Shown here: positions 1-9,794 of the stretch, in pieces
Position numbering within the stretch: the stretch's first letter is position 1
Layout of the letters: every line of letters starts with the position of its first letter
NCBI GenBank assembly: GCA_028716385.1
Contig: JAQUPX010000002.1
Location: forward strand, 354,756-418,755
Source: a bacterium
GTDB taxonomy: Bacteria > Hydrothermota > UBA3073 > JACQXS01 > JAQTXJ01
Reading direction: 5' to 3'
DNA length: 64,000 nt
The notes under the pieces: model-generated
The model's input: only the letters and a program-made list of their open reading frames with translations
The model's database searches: none
Told to the model about the DNA's origin: nothing
Made by a program: the position numbers and the translations under genes

Positions 1-1069
1 TGATGTTAAGCCCCACTTCTACAAATAATTCAACAGGAAACGTTGAAAACACAATATCATTGACAGCAAGTGCATTAAGTTCAAGGTTTATTTTAGGCGG
101 GTTCTTTTTCCCGGATATTTCTTTATGCGCCAGTTTCGCCCATTCTGACTTGGCTTTTGTTTCAAGTGTTTTCTCTTTTGCAAATGCTTTCTTTTCTTTT
201 TCTATTTCCTTACTAGATAAGAAGCCTGCAGAAAGCTGAAGTACATAGTTTGCAGTTTTAAAATAATTAACAGGACGAGTTTTAATTTTATCTTTAATTC
301 TTAATGTTTCTAATGCAATTTTCTTACCTAATCTTTCAACTTCCTTAAAAGAATTAGTAACTCCGGAAATCGGGTTTATATTTGCGGAAGCTCCCGTTAT
401 AAACAATGCAGGCACACCGGTGTTTTTTTCTATAAAATCCGTTGCAAAAGCAGGATAATCTCCTGATATATGCCGATTTTCGGGACCAAGAATAACGGGA
501 TGACAGGAATAATTTACAATTAAAGCAATAGGTTTTCCCGCAGTAGTATCAATTTTTATAACGCTTAATTCCGTATCTATCGGACCGGTGGGATTTTCTC
601 CAATAATCATTTCTTTGCCTTTCTTTTCCCGCCTGTTGATTCCTATCTGTACTTTCCCTTTGCCAATACCGATAACGGCTTCTTTTTTCTTTTTATCTGC
701 CGAAGATACACAGGTTGCGATTTTCTCTTTTAATGAATTTATATATTTGGGATCAGGTTCTCCGCATTTCCTTAAGAATACGGTAGCAGGACCTGAGTGG
801 GTATGTGTAGCAAAGATTATGATATTTTCTTTTTTAATGCCGCATTCTTTTTCTATTTTACTCTTAATGTCTAATGCCAGTTTTTCGTTTACTGCCAACA
901 GGTCGCAATTAACAATAAGATTGATTTTCCCTTTATAGTCAATTACCAATGCCTTGGCAAAAAGCTTACTATGCACTCCGACCGAACATCCCTCTCTTGC
1001 GACAAACCCCTGTAAATCTAATCCAACGGGAGGAGTGATATCTATTTTAGAAACTCCGATTTTAAACAT
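1..1069 (-). CDS. Neutral/alkaline ceramidase-like protein, 3-prime end cut by window edge
   Basis: The minus strand reads open from an ATG at 1069 to the left edge (about 356 residues visible). The N-terminus VSKIDITPPVG and the zinc-binding THTHSGP motif (residues 88-94) are typical of the neutral/alkaline non-lysosomal ceramidase N-terminal domain. NYSCHP near residue 190 and GASANINP near residue 228 match the third histidine and the catalytic-serine region of that family. Known members hydrolyse the amide bond of ceramide; many bacterial relatives have unknown substrates. No signal peptide is visible, so this copy may be cytoplasmic. No clear Shine-Dalgarno precedes the ATG, but no alternative start fits the conserved N-terminus better. 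The C-terminal domain is outside the window. Family fairly certain, substrate unknown. Confidence 0.85.
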   Translation of the reverse strand, partial: MFKIGVSKIDITPPVGLDLQGFVAREGCSVGVHSKLFAKALVIDYKGKINLIVNCDLLAVNEKLALDIKSKIEKECGIKKENIIIFATHTHSGPATVFLRKCGEPDPKYINSLKEKIATCVSSADKKKKEAVIGIGKGKVQIGINRREKKGKEMIIGENPTGPIDTELSVIKIDTTAGKPIALIVNYSCHPVILGPENRHISGDYPAFATDFIEKNTGVPALFITGASANINPISGVTNSFKEVERLGKKIALETLRIKDKIKTRPVNYFKTANYVLQLSAGFLSSKEIEKEKKAFAKEKTLETKAKSEWAKLAHKEISGKKNPPKINLELNALAVNDIVFSTFPVELFVEVGLNI

Positions 1070-1101
1070 AATTAAATAAAACTTAACATAAAAACAAACT
1101 C

Positions 1102-1146
1102 TGTCAATTCAAAAAGATTGACATTATTTTTTTTTTGAATTAAGAT
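1102..1146. promoter_or_regulatory. Divergent promoters between ceramidase-like gene and GHL10 gene
   Basis: On the plus strand TTGACA (1118-1123) is followed after 17 bases by TAAGAT (1141-1146), a good sigma-70-type promoter for the gene at 1261. On the minus strand TTGACA (1107-1102) is followed after 16 bases by TAAGTT, plausible for the gene at 1069. Prediction from sequence only. Confidence 0.5.
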
Positions 1147-1191
1147 GCCACTTTAATTGCTTATAGGAAACAGGTATACTAACAGAAAAAC

Positions 1192-1204
1192 CCCGCAAAG
1201 CGGG
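1192..1204. repeat. CCCGC-AAA-GCGGG hairpin in 5-prime leader
   Basis: A short perfect inverted repeat (5 bp stem, 3 base loop) lies in the leader of the GHL10 gene. Similar C3GC/GCG3 hairpins precede the genes at 5538 and 10047 and follow the gene ending at 13751, so it belongs to a dispersed family. There is no T-run, so it is not a terminator. Confidence 0.6.
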
Positions 1205-1260
1205 ATAACATAGAGTAGAGTAATGTTTATGAAGAAACAAACTCTAACTAAGGGGGGAAG

Positions 1261-2913
1261 ATGAAGAAAGGGCTTTTTTTGTTTTTAATTCTTATGGTTG
1301 CTTTATCGCCTAAGAATATTTTTTCACAAACACCTAAAACACCAAAGGTTGAAGGCAGGGCAATCTGGATACACCCAACAGCCGATTTACAGGATATGGA
1401 ATCCGTAAAAAGTCTTGTTGCTAATTGTAAAAAAGCAAATATAAATTTAATAATTCCGTGTATGAAGCTTTATGGAAAGGTTTTATGGGATAGCAAAAAA
1501 TTTTCAGGAGCTATTCCCGATGATTTCAAAAAGAAATTCGAACAGGGTTTTGACCCATTAAAAGAACTAATAGCAGAATCCCACAAAAACGGTATTCGTG
1601 TCCACGCATGGTTATGCGATTTTACGGATGAAGCAAATTTGCCTGCATACAAAGAACACCCGGAATGGGCAATGCTTAATAAAGACGGGAAACCTACCAC
1701 ATCGGAATTTCTAACTAATAATACACCATATTTTATCTTATGGATGTGTCCGGCACAAAGAAAAGGATATACTGACCAGTGGTTAATTCCTATGATAGAA
1801 GAAATAGTAACTAATTACGACGTTGACGGAATCCACCACGATTACATAAGATACCCAGGGGACGTTTCGCCTGACGGTTATTGTTTTTGTGATTACTGTC
1901 TTGAGAATTTCTTAAAATATAATCATCTTTATTATGAATGCAAACCCGATACGCAGATTGAGGCCGTCCAGAAATTACCTATCTGGATATCAAACTGGTC
2001 ACAGGACAACACGATTAAACCTGCCAACTGGAATAAAATGACCAGAGCCGAAAAAGTAGATTTCATTTTCAAAGGAAGCTCAATGAAGGGTGGTCCGGCG
2101 GATTTGAATTATTTCTATTATGAATACAGATGCGACCAGATTACGAAATTTGCCCGTGAAGCATGGGAAGCAGCGCACAAAATAAAACCGAACATACAAT
2201 TTTCGGCAGCCGTTTTCAAGAATCCTGCTCTCAGCGGAAGAAACATAGGACAAAGATGGACGGATTTTGCGCCATACGTTGATATCGTTATGCCTATGGC
2301 TTATAAGAGTCACTTTGCAGGAGATTTGCCGACATTCCAGAAGTTTTTAGGGGAATATACAAGATACAGCAACAAATGGTGTGAAGGCGTAACGAATATA
2401 TCTATGGGAATTGATATCGCTTATATTTACGGTGACATAGGCAAACCCATATACGATATAAGAAAAAGCTTAAAGAATATGAAAGAAAAGAAAACCGATG
2501 AAATGGAAGCGATACAAAAAAACTTTAAAGAAATCCATAAAAACTTAGTCAAAGTAGCACCTGCATTGGATAAAGAAATAAGCATAGGTATAAAGAATTT
2601 AGCGGAAAAAGATACGATAAAACTCAATCAGATAATCGACAGTTTGGATGCCAAAGTTGCGATTCTGTTAACAAATGCGCCAAAAGGGTTTTATCCTGAA
2701 GAAATATTGACAAGCACAATAAAAGCCGTGCGCGATGGCGGTGGAAAAGGACTTGTAGTCTTTTGCGCATATGATGTTACTCGCTGTAATCTCTGGGACG
2801 CTTTAGCCAAGGCATTTAACGAACCAAGCATAGACCAGGATTTGGCAAACCCGGTAAAAGGTGTAAACATAAATACGGTAAGAGAATTGGAAAAACTGCA
2901 GAAAAGCAAATAA
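1261..2913 (+). CDS. Secreted family 10 glycosylhydrolase-like protein (GHL10/DUF187)
   Basis: A 550-residue protein with a clear signal peptide (residues 1-23, ending FSQ). The mature part starts with GRAIWIHPTA and has the GHL10 TIM-barrel pattern: parallel strands with LIIPCMK, GIRVHAWLCDF and, at residues 188-199, VDGIHHDYIRYP, the family's conserved active-site strand. FSAAVF and DIVMPMAY follow as later barrel strands. The family resembles glycoside hydrolases and is thought to act on polysaccharide or peptidoglycan; the substrate here is unknown. The C-terminal 130 residues are lysine-rich and helical, with no T9SS tail, so it is probably periplasmic. The start is supported by a strong GGGGGG ribosome site just upstream. 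A terminator lies 25 bases after the stop. Confidence 0.85.
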   Translation: MKKGLFLFLILMVALSPKNIFSQTPKTPKVEGRAIWIHPTADLQDMESVKSLVANCKKANINLIIPCMKLYGKVLWDSKKFSGAIPDDFKKKFEQGFDPLKELIAESHKNGIRVHAWLCDFTDEANLPAYKEHPEWAMLNKDGKPTTSEFLTNNTPYFILWMCPAQRKGYTDQWLIPMIEEIVTNYDVDGIHHDYIRYPGDVSPDGYCFCDYCLENFLKYNHLYYECKPDTQIEAVQKLPIWISNWSQDNTIKPANWNKMTRAEKVDFIFKGSSMKGGPADLNYFYYEYRCDQITKFAREAWEAAHKIKPNIQFSAAVFKNPALSGRNIGQRWTDFAPYVDIVMPMAYKSHFAGDLPTFQKFLGEYTRYSNKWCEGVTNISMGIDIAYIYGDIGKPIYDIRKSLKNMKEKKTDEMEAIQKNFKEIHKNLVKVAPALDKEISIGIKNLAEKDTIKLNQIIDSLDAKVAILLTNAPKGFYPEEILTSTIKAVRDGGGKGLVVFCAYDVTRCNLWDALAKAFNEPSIDQDLANPVKGVNINTVRELEKLQKSK

Positions 2914-2937
2914 TTCAACCGAATACAAAATCAAAAG

Positions 2938-2973
2938 AAGTGCGGAAGATAAAATTCCGCACTTCTTTTTTTA
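2938..2973. terminator. Intrinsic terminator between convergent genes
   Basis: A 9 bp stem AAGTGCGGA / TCCGCACTT with an A-rich loop is followed by a run of T. It sits between the convergent genes ending at 2913 and 2993. On the minus strand the A-rich left flank gives a poorer T-run, so it mainly serves the GHL10 gene. Confidence 0.85.
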
Positions 2974-2992
2974 CTGTAACAAAAATAAAAAC

Positions 2993-3835
2993 TTAATTAT
3001 CTTGAGAATCAGATTTTTGGGAGTTTATGTGAAGGAATTTCCCTGTCAGCTGAAAGCCTACTGGAAAGCCTATAACCATTCCTGTAAGTCCTCCGCATAA
3101 TACTCCAAAGCTTGTCGCTGTGGGAAATGATCCCTCATCCGGGTTGGCACCAAGTATTTCAGTCAAAAATATTGCCGACGAGGTTATAAAAGCTCCTCCA
3201 CAAAGCCCTAAGATACCACCTACACCTGCTCCGCCGAACTGCAAAACTATATCTGTAAAAGAAGAGTTTGTCGTACGAGATTCAAATTTAAAATCTTTCC
3301 ACATGTCCGGCAAACTAAATCCTACGGTTAAATATAAAGACTTAGAAGGGAACTTAGTCAAAAGAACGGTATCGGAATAAATAGTGCTTCCTTCAAAGCT
3401 GCCATTGAAATATCCCATAGAAGCCCTAAAAAAAGAAAAAGCTGTAATCCCTATTCCTGTACGAAAATAAGAATAAGAAGAAAGGTTGATTATACACCAA
3501 TCGTACCTAGAAAAGGGTTCTATTGCCCATTTATTTACACAAAAATACCCATACAAATTAAATTTTTTATTAGTATTTAAAAGCAAATATGTATTTATTG
3601 GAAAAAGTTCCATACTATATTTCCCACCAGTTAACGGACCTTCCGAAGGTATTCCGGGAAATTTTTTTAATTCTACACTGCTTGTACCGACAAGTAAATG
3701 TTTTGTCCCTATTCCGAAGCTAAAACAATGAATATCGAAGAAATCAGGACTTAAATCAACTGATAAAGGAGTAAAATAATATTTGCCTTCTATGCTTGAA
3801 ATAGAGAGGAGCAATAATAATTTTAATGCAGCCAT
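2993..3835 (-). CDS. Hypothetical exported protein, beta-rich with glycine-rich hydrophobic C-terminus
   Basis: 280 residues, not recognised. The first 17 residues (MAALKLLLLLSISSIEG) look like a short signal peptide. The middle is rich in alternating aromatic and polar strands, as in outer-membrane or cell-envelope beta proteins. The last 90 residues hold two glycine-rich hydrophobic stretches (GAGVGGILGLCGGAF and GVLCGGLTGMVIGFPVGF) that could be membrane hairpins. There is no T9SS tail. No convincing ribosome site precedes the ATG. It stands alone on the minus strand, convergent with the GHL10 gene. Function unknown. Confidence 0.65.
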   Translation of the reverse strand: MAALKLLLLLSISSIEGKYYFTPLSVDLSPDFFDIHCFSFGIGTKHLLVGTSSVELKKFPGIPSEGPLTGGKYSMELFPINTYLLLNTNKKFNLYGYFCVNKWAIEPFSRYDWCIINLSSYSYFRTGIGITAFSFFRASMGYFNGSFEGSTIYSDTVLLTKFPSKSLYLTVGFSLPDMWKDFKFESRTTNSSFTDIVLQFGGAGVGGILGLCGGAFITSSAIFLTEILGANPDEGSFPTATSFGVLCGGLTGMVIGFPVGFQLTGKFLHINSQKSDSQDN

Positions 3836-4024
3836 AGTTATTTATTTTTAAGATAAAAGTGATAGTTGTCAAGAAGTTTATGGGAAGAAGAAGATTGCCG
3901 GTAAGACATTAAATCTGCCTTAGGCGAGATCTACGATATGACGAAATTTCTTCTTTTCTGCCTAACATAGAACAGGCATAACTGTTCCCTACGATATCTA
4001 ATATTTTGACAAATTGTAGGAGCA

Positions 4025-4039
4025 TCCGCCTGAGGCGGA
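4025..4039. repeat. TCCGCCTGAGGCGGA dispersed palindrome
   Basis: A perfect 15-base palindrome with a single central base, in the intergenic region between 3836 and 4100. An identical copy lies at 52234-52248 and variants occur at 13792-13806 and 32168-32182. A related element at 3914-3929 (TCTGCCTTAGGCGAGA) and a GAACAG/CTGTTC repeat at 3970-3987 sit in the same spacer, which otherwise holds nothing recognisable. Confidence 0.75.
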
Positions 4040-4100
4040 CTACCTACCCAACTTTTTTTAATTGTTTTCTAAAAAAGCAAATGCCAAGATCTGTGAAAGA

Positions 4101-5288
4101 CTATTTGGATTTAAGGCGAATATCGGGGAAAGTGGTTAGTTTTTGTCTACATATCCATGCGGAAACGGTATCGGGGATGTATCCTTCTTTTCGCGCAACT
4201 ATATAATAAAAAGTAGAATCCGTTTTTCTGTTTCCTGCCCACAAACCGCAGTGATAAACTCCTTCCCTATTAGTTCGTTTCTTGCTTCGTATAAGCGTAT
4301 CTTTTGATACTCTCCCTATGCCAAAACAAGAAATAAAAACACTGTCCAGAGGTTGATGGGATTGGTTATACACTTTGCCTTCGCCTTCACCGAGATAAGG
4401 ATAATATATCGTATCCAGCAAAGCCGTAATATGGTTATTATCCCACTTATCCCTTGGTGTATTAGAAGTAACTACCCAGGGACCCGCAAAAAGAATTATC
4501 CCGTTAATATCTCCATTGTCGTATCTATTGAGAAGAGTTTTATACATATAATTCAAACAACCCGGGGATGTCCATCCATAATCATTGTTTAATATATAAA
4601 CACCGAAATTGATTTCTTTTCCCGGGAATTTAGAATGAAATTTATCTATGGACTGGTCAGTATATTTTGAATAAGCATTCTGGTTATATATCCACAAATT
4701 AATACCATCTATATAAGGGGCGAATTTAGTTGAAAGCTTTTTTCTACCGGGATATATAACGACAAACATTTTAAGTTCAGGCGTAGTTTCAGGCGTATTG
4801 TGATAAACGACACCCGCAGAATCAACGTATTTTCCTCTAAGAGCGTCTCTGATGTCGTGAACAACCGATGTATCAAGCCCCTCAAAGTCATCAATATTTA
4901 CCCCATATATCTGACCGTATATTTTTGACAATCTTGAAAATCTTGCAGCTCCCTGAATCATACCGGGAGGCGATTTAGGCATAAAAACATTAGTATCCGA
5001 CGGGACATTAATCACCCCGTTTTCACTCGGGGGCAGTATAACTCCGGTATATCTTTCTATATTCCATTTCTCACAAGCACTGTCAATCCAGTTTTTAAAG
5101 GTCAATCCACCGTCACCGGGTCTATTTACATTCCAGAAATCCCCAAACTTGAAAGCATCCTGCACATAAGTACTTTCCGGAATACCAGGCGCATTAAAAA
5201 CAACGCCGTTACTTGAGCACCATATTCCAAGAGGGCCAACAGGTTTTTGCAAAGCATTTACACAAAATAAGACAAAAAATATATTCAT
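4101..5288 (-). CDS. Unknown secreted protein, paralogue of the gene at 15613
   Basis: 395 residues with a short signal-like N-terminus (MNIFFVLFCVNALQ). The body (about 20-300) alternates strands and helices like a TIM-barrel hydrolase: YGVNIDDFEG, FVVIYPGR, YIDGINLWIYNQNAYSKY, INFGVYILNNDYGW and GIILFAGPW resemble successive barrel strands with acidic and aromatic residues at their ends. A carboxypeptidase-regulatory-like beta domain follows (about 310-395; KVYNQSHQPLDSVFISC). The protein is strongly similar over its whole length to the 402-residue product at 15613. Not assigned to a named family; a carbohydrate-related role is only a guess. It is transcribed divergently from the C25 protease gene. 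Confidence 0.75.
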   Translation of the reverse strand: MNIFFVLFCVNALQKPVGPLGIWCSSNGVVFNAPGIPESTYVQDAFKFGDFWNVNRPGDGGLTFKNWIDSACEKWNIERYTGVILPPSENGVINVPSDTNVFMPKSPPGMIQGAARFSRLSKIYGQIYGVNIDDFEGLDTSVVHDIRDALRGKYVDSAGVVYHNTPETTPELKMFVVIYPGRKKLSTKFAPYIDGINLWIYNQNAYSKYTDQSIDKFHSKFPGKEINFGVYILNNDYGWTSPGCLNYMYKTLLNRYDNGDINGIILFAGPWVVTSNTPRDKWDNNHITALLDTIYYPYLGEGEGKVYNQSHQPLDSVFISCFGIGRVSKDTLIRSKKRTNREGVYHCGLWAGNRKTDSTFYYIVARKEGYIPDTVSAWICRQKLTTFPDIRLKSK

Positions 5289-5315
5289 ATTTTCTTAACC
5301 CACTATTAAAGATTG

Positions 5316-5399
5316 TTTATAATATGAAATCTTGATTGTCAATATTTGTTTTGGTTAAAACCCTTTTTTTATTGACACTTGTATTTTAAATTATATGTT
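5316..5399. promoter_or_regulatory. Divergent promoter region shared in design with 16822-17259
   Basis: Plus strand: TTGACA 5372-5377, 16-base spacer, TATGTT 5394-5399, for the C25 protease gene. Minus strand: TTGACA at 5342-5337 with TATAAA at 5321-5316 after 15 bases, for the gene at 5288. The motif ATTGACACTTGT plus flanks recurs at 17118-17129 upstream of the gene at 17260. Confidence 0.55.
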
Positions 5400-5488
5400 G
5401 CCTTTAGAGAGAAAAAGTTGATTTTTTGGACTTTAAAAGCAACGAAATCCGTCTAAAAAACGGGGAATAAAAACAACGAAAACATTGG

Positions 5489-5508
5489 ATTCCCGCTTTC
5501 GCGGGAAT
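5489..5508. repeat. ATTCCCGC-TTTC-GCGGGAAT hairpin
   Basis: A perfect 8 bp inverted repeat with a 4-base loop, 29 bases before the C25 protease start codon. It belongs to the same family as the hairpins at 1192 and 10020 and has no T-run. Confidence 0.75.
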
Positions 5509-5537
5509 GACAAACAGAGAAGGATGGAGGAGATTAT

Positions 5538-8500
5538 ATGAAAAAGATAATTTTTTTAGCAGCGTTTTTCTTCTGCATAAGCGCAGGAGCAGAAGTTATA
5601 AAGTTTGATTACGTTTTCCAAAAGCCTAAAGTAGAAAAAGGCAAATCCGTCGGAGAAAGCGCCCGTATTTCAATGCAAGATCTGAAAGAGTGGTCAGAAC
5701 CGGGCAAACCCGTTTTACCATTCAAATCGGTAAATATTCTTGTCCCTTATGGCAAGAAAGTTATGGGTATTAAGTTTATCCCCCAGGAAGCAGAAACAAT
5801 CAATGGATACTATAATGTCGAGCCCGGCAGTCCGATAGCTCCTACTTTTTCAAGCAATATAAAAATAAATACCGTAAAAGATTATAAAATTTATTCCCAA
5901 TCATTTCCCTATCCTGAGAAAATATCGTCACCTTACATCGTTCAAAGGCTTTCAGGGTATGACGTATTGATTTGCAGATTATATCCTGCTCAATATATTC
6001 CTAACGAAGGGAAATTATTTTATTATAAGAATATACGCATAGAAGTAACCTTATCAGATAACTTCACAATCGCAGACGAGCAGAGGAAAATGCTTCTTTC
6101 AAACAATCAAACCCTTACCAGAGTGAAAAATATGGTAGACAACAAAAATATTTTATCATCATATTCTTACGGATTTGGGATTTTCAATTCAAAAACATCC
6201 CAGCCCTATGATTACATAATTATAACCAATGCGGCTTTGAAAGACAGTTTTCAAAGGATTGTAAACTGGAAGATTTCAAGAGGTTTAGAAGCGCACGTAT
6301 TTACTACGGACTCAATATATGCAAATTTTACCGGAGTAGACAACCAGGAAAAAATCAGAAATTTCATAAAAGACTGTTATACAACGTGGAGTGCAACAGC
6401 GCATCCGCTAAAATGGGTAGTTCTTGGCGGGGATGAGGATGTTATTCCCATCAGGGGATGTTTTGGGTGGTCCACCGATGGCACAATTGCATTTTTAGAT
6501 TCTACTATGCCCTGCGACCTTTATTATTCGGGACTTGACGGAAACTGGGATACCGACGGTGACGGCGTTTATGGAGAAGGAGACATATCAGGCGGAGGAA
6601 CGGGAACGGCAGGCGAGGAAGCAGATTTGCTTTCCGAAATTGCAGTCGGAAGAATTACAGTAGATAATCCCGAAGAAGCACATAATTATATAAACAAACT
6701 ACTCCATTGCGAAAGTACACCTGACGCAAATTATCTCAACCAGGCTCTTTTTGTAGGAGAGCAGTTAGATGCCTCTACCACGGGGGGAATGAAAAAAGAT
6801 GGGGTAGCTTATCTTATGCCGCAATGCAACATAACACGATTATATGAACCGGAAATGGGAACAGGCATAGTGCTCGACAGTATTGAATCCCGTCTGAATG
6901 CAAATCCTTATATCGTAAACCATCTGGGACATGCCAACTGGAATATAATGTTTGGTGGATGGGGAGGCGTACATTCATTAACAAATACTGAATATTTCCT
7001 ATTGTATTCACAGGGGTGTTACACTAATGCTTTTGATAATGCTACCTCCGGGAGTGGAGGCGCATTTTCTGAAAACTTTATATTTGCTGAGCACGGCGCA
7101 TTCGCATACATAGGAGATTCAAGATACGGATGGTATGGAGTAGGTAGTAACGAAGGCCCCGGGGAAAAATTTGACAGGGAATTTATTGATGCCTTATTCA
7201 CGGAAAAGATAACTAACTTAGGAAACGCATTACAGGATGCGAAAGAAGATTTATCATCTTCAATATCGGCTACAGGAACTATGAGGTGGTGTTATTTTGA
7301 GCTTAACTTTTTAGGCGACCCGGAGACACCTATTATAATCGAATATAGCGCTCCGATTGCAAACATATCTTCAATTCCAAAGAACTATGGCACTACAGGA
7401 ATAATAGGAACTGCCAAAGCAGGAGATATGGCGGGAGCAACTTTTCTTAATTACCACATAGAATATGGACTTGGGACAAATCCTTCCGTATGGGTTCCCA
7501 TATCGGATACGTTTTATACGCCCGTAACGGATGATACTCTTTGTTATATTGATACAAGAATATTACCCGAAGATTCTACCGTCACCATAAAACTTGTTGT
7601 TAAAGATTCAACGGGCAGGACAACAAACTCAAGAGTATATTTCCAGGCTAAAAATTGTGAAGTAGCTCTAATTTACGTAAAAACATGCGCCGAAGGAGAT
7701 ACAATACTGGTATTGGGCTGTGCCGCCGGGAAAAACTTTACCAGCTATGTAGTTGAATCAAAAGGTACGGGAGGATGGGATACCGTAGGAATGATGCATT
7801 TTAAAAATGGCGGGACAAGTGAAGTCTTATGGGATACTCTTGCCTTATGGAACCTTGACGGATTTAATACCGGGACATATACTGTCAGATTAACCGTAAA
7901 CGGAACAGATACTTTTTATGCACAGACCGGTAACCTTCTCGTTGATAATTGTCTCCTTATGACGCCAAAGAATGGAGACGTTCTCAGAATGGATCACCCT
8001 GTATATATTATGGGAAATGCAGCACACCCAAATTTCACATATTACAATATCAAATACGGATTAGGCACTGCGCCTACAAGCTGGGATACGTCAGGAATTA
8101 TATTAGATAGCGGCGGTACTCTCCCGGTCAGGAGAGGAATGCTTGGAACGTTAAATCCTGCCAATATGATACCTGACACGACTTATACACTTAGATTATA
8201 CGTAGGGTCAGAAGGATCAGACCAAATCCAGGTAAGGTTTCAACAATTTTTTCTCACGGGATGGCCCATACAGTATCACGGAGGATGTAATTCCCCGGTA
8301 GTATATGACATTGATAGGGTAGATAACGATTTGGAGGTTTTTGTTACCGTTTCGAACGGATACTGGGTTTTTGGTTCCGGCGGGGCTACCGAATGGTGCG
8401 CAGGTCCAGATACGTGTATGCTTACCGAACCTTCCATAGGAAACATTGCTAATTATTATGAGGGTTTTGACGAATTTGTCATGGCAAGTAGCGATTCTCT

Positions 8501-9794
8501 TTTTGCAATACATTATATATCAGGAATGTTGGGTAAATGGAAGCCCGTTATAGGTTTCCCTTTACCGATACCAGGCATAAAAAATAGTCCTCCGGTACTT
8601 GCACAAATAGACACTACGGAATGTCTGGAAATAATTCATTGTTCTTCAAATGACAGTATATATGCAATATCCGGCAGCACACAAACCCTTTCGGGATGGC
8701 CAAAGTACGCTCCCGGGATTCTTACTGCTGCGGTTGGAAATTTAGATTCGGATTCTTTAATGGAAATAGTATTTGGAGACAGTACGGGTAAGATATGGAC
8801 AGTAAACGGTGACGGGTCTTCGCTTCCCGGTTGGCCTGTTACTTTAGACGGCAAGGTTCTGACACCTACTCTTGGCGATATAGACAAAGACGGGGAACTT
8901 GAAATAGTCGTTGCCACATCAGAAAAACTATACGTTCTAAAAAAAGATGGGACCGTCTTCACAGGCTGGACTCCTATACCCATAGAAATTGGGTTCAAAC
9001 CGGGAGTATTCCAATCGCCCACATTAGGAAACTTAGATAGCGATTCTCTTCTTGAAGTTGTTATTACAACTTTCTGTGGTGAAGGCTCAATTATTTCCGT
9101 ATTTAACCAGGACGGGACTTTTGTTCCGGGTTGGCCTGATACAATTTATATGAATCTGGCAACGTCTCCAATTATCGGAGATATGGATGGGGATGCCGAG
9201 CAGGAAATTATAGTAAATACTGTTTCGGGAATACTTTATGCATATAATACGGATGGAACATTTGTCACGGGGTATCCGCGCGGGATATTAACTCAAGTTT
9301 GGGATGGAGTAGAAAGTCCTGCAGGAACTTTTGCTGACCTGAATAAGGACGGGCATATGGATGTAATATGGTGCAGTAAATATTATACTTTTGCATTTAA
9401 TACAAGAGGGGGCAATCCACAACTCAGTGACTGGCCTACATATAAGCACGATGTAAGGCATACGGGATGTTACGACTTTAAGATGCCTGTAGGCGTGGAA
9501 GAGCAGCCACCTTCGTTAGCGCCATGGGTTGGTAAACCTTTACCAAATCCATTTAAAGGAACTACTTTACTTTCGTTTTCAGTCCCAAAAGTAACAGCAG
9601 TTAAAATAAACGTATTTAATCTTGCCGGACAGAATATAAAAACTTTATTGGATGAAAAAGTAAAACCGGGGTTTCATTCCGTTAATTGGACAGGGAAAAA
9701 CCAAAACGGGGAAAAGGTTCCCTCCGGTATATACTTTATTCGCGTAAAAGGTATAGGCGATATTACAACAAGAAAAACGGTATTATTGAGGTGA
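5538..9794 (+). CDS. Gingipain-like C25 cysteine peptidase with VCBS-type repeats and T9SS tail
   Basis: 1418 residues. Order: signal peptide (1-18, ending SAGA); C25 propeptide-like region (about 20-190); peptidase C25 domain (about 225-610) beginning YDYIIITNAALKDSFQRIVNW. The gingipain catalytic pair is visible: His465 in NHLGHANW and Cys494 in SQGCYTNAFDN. Ig-like beta domains follow (about 615-910), then FG-GAP/VCBS-like repeats (about 930-1310) with DIDKDGELEIV-type acidic loops that may bind calcium. The T9SS type A tail covers about 1335-1418 (PNPFKGTTLLSFSVP ... GIYFIRV). The family cleaves proteins after Arg or Lys, and gingipains are T9SS substrates on the cell surface; specificity here cannot be read. 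GGAGGAG before the ATG supports the start. It is probably monocistronic. Confidence 0.92.
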   Translation: MKKIIFLAAFFFCISAGAEVIKFDYVFQKPKVEKGKSVGESARISMQDLKEWSEPGKPVLPFKSVNILVPYGKKVMGIKFIPQEAETINGYYNVEPGSPIAPTFSSNIKINTVKDYKIYSQSFPYPEKISSPYIVQRLSGYDVLICRLYPAQYIPNEGKLFYYKNIRIEVTLSDNFTIADEQRKMLLSNNQTLTRVKNMVDNKNILSSYSYGFGIFNSKTSQPYDYIIITNAALKDSFQRIVNWKISRGLEAHVFTTDSIYANFTGVDNQEKIRNFIKDCYTTWSATAHPLKWVVLGGDEDVIPIRGCFGWSTDGTIAFLDSTMPCDLYYSGLDGNWDTDGDGVYGEGDISGGGTGTAGEEADLLSEIAVGRITVDNPEEAHNYINKLLHCESTPDANYLNQALFVGEQLDASTTGGMKKDGVAYLMPQCNITRLYEPEMGTGIVLDSIESRLNANPYIVNHLGHANWNIMFGGWGGVHSLTNTEYFLLYSQGCYTNAFDNATSGSGGAFSENFIFAEHGAFAYIGDSRYGWYGVGSNEGPGEKFDREFIDALFTEKITNLGNALQDAKEDLSSSISATGTMRWCYFELNFLGDPETPIIIEYSAPIANISSIPKNYGTTGIIGTAKAGDMAGATFLNYHIEYGLGTNPSVWVPISDTFYTPVTDDTLCYIDTRILPEDSTVTIKLVVKDSTGRTTNSRVYFQAKNCEVALIYVKTCAEGDTILVLGCAAGKNFTSYVVESKGTGGWDTVGMMHFKNGGTSEVLWDTLALWNLDGFNTGTYTVRLTVNGTDTFYAQTGNLLVDNCLLMTPKNGDVLRMDHPVYIMGNAAHPNFTYYNIKYGLGTAPTSWDTSGIILDSGGTLPVRRGMLGTLNPANMIPDTTYTLRLYVGSEGSDQIQVRFQQFFLTGWPIQYHGGCNSPVVYDIDRVDNDLEVFVTVSNGYWVFGSGGATEWCAGPDTCMLTEPSIGNIANYYEGFDEFVMASSDSLFAIHYISGMLGKWKPVIGFPLPIPGIKNSPPVLAQIDTTECLEIIHCSSNDSIYAISGSTQTLSGWPKYAPGILTAAVGNLDSDSLMEIVFGDSTGKIWTVNGDGSSLPGWPVTLDGKVLTPTLGDIDKDGELEIVVATSEKLYVLKKDGTVFTGWTPIPIEIGFKPGVFQSPTLGNLDSDSLLEVVITTFCGEGSIISVFNQDGTFVPGWPDTIYMNLATSPIIGDMDGDAEQEIIVNTVSGILYAYNTDGTFVTGYPRGILTQVWDGVESPAGTFADLNKDGHMDVIWCSKYYTFAFNTRGGNPQLSDWPTYKHDVRHTGCYDFKMPVGVEEQPPSLAPWVGKPLPNPFKGTTLLSFSVPKVTAVKINVFNLAGQNIKTLLDEKVKPGFHSVNWTGKNQNGEKVPSGIYFIRVKGIGDITTRKTVLLR

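Noticed and set aside
3-938. Two plus-strand open frames at the left edge
   Set aside because: They are shadows of the minus-strand ceramidase-like gene, which has clear family motifs.
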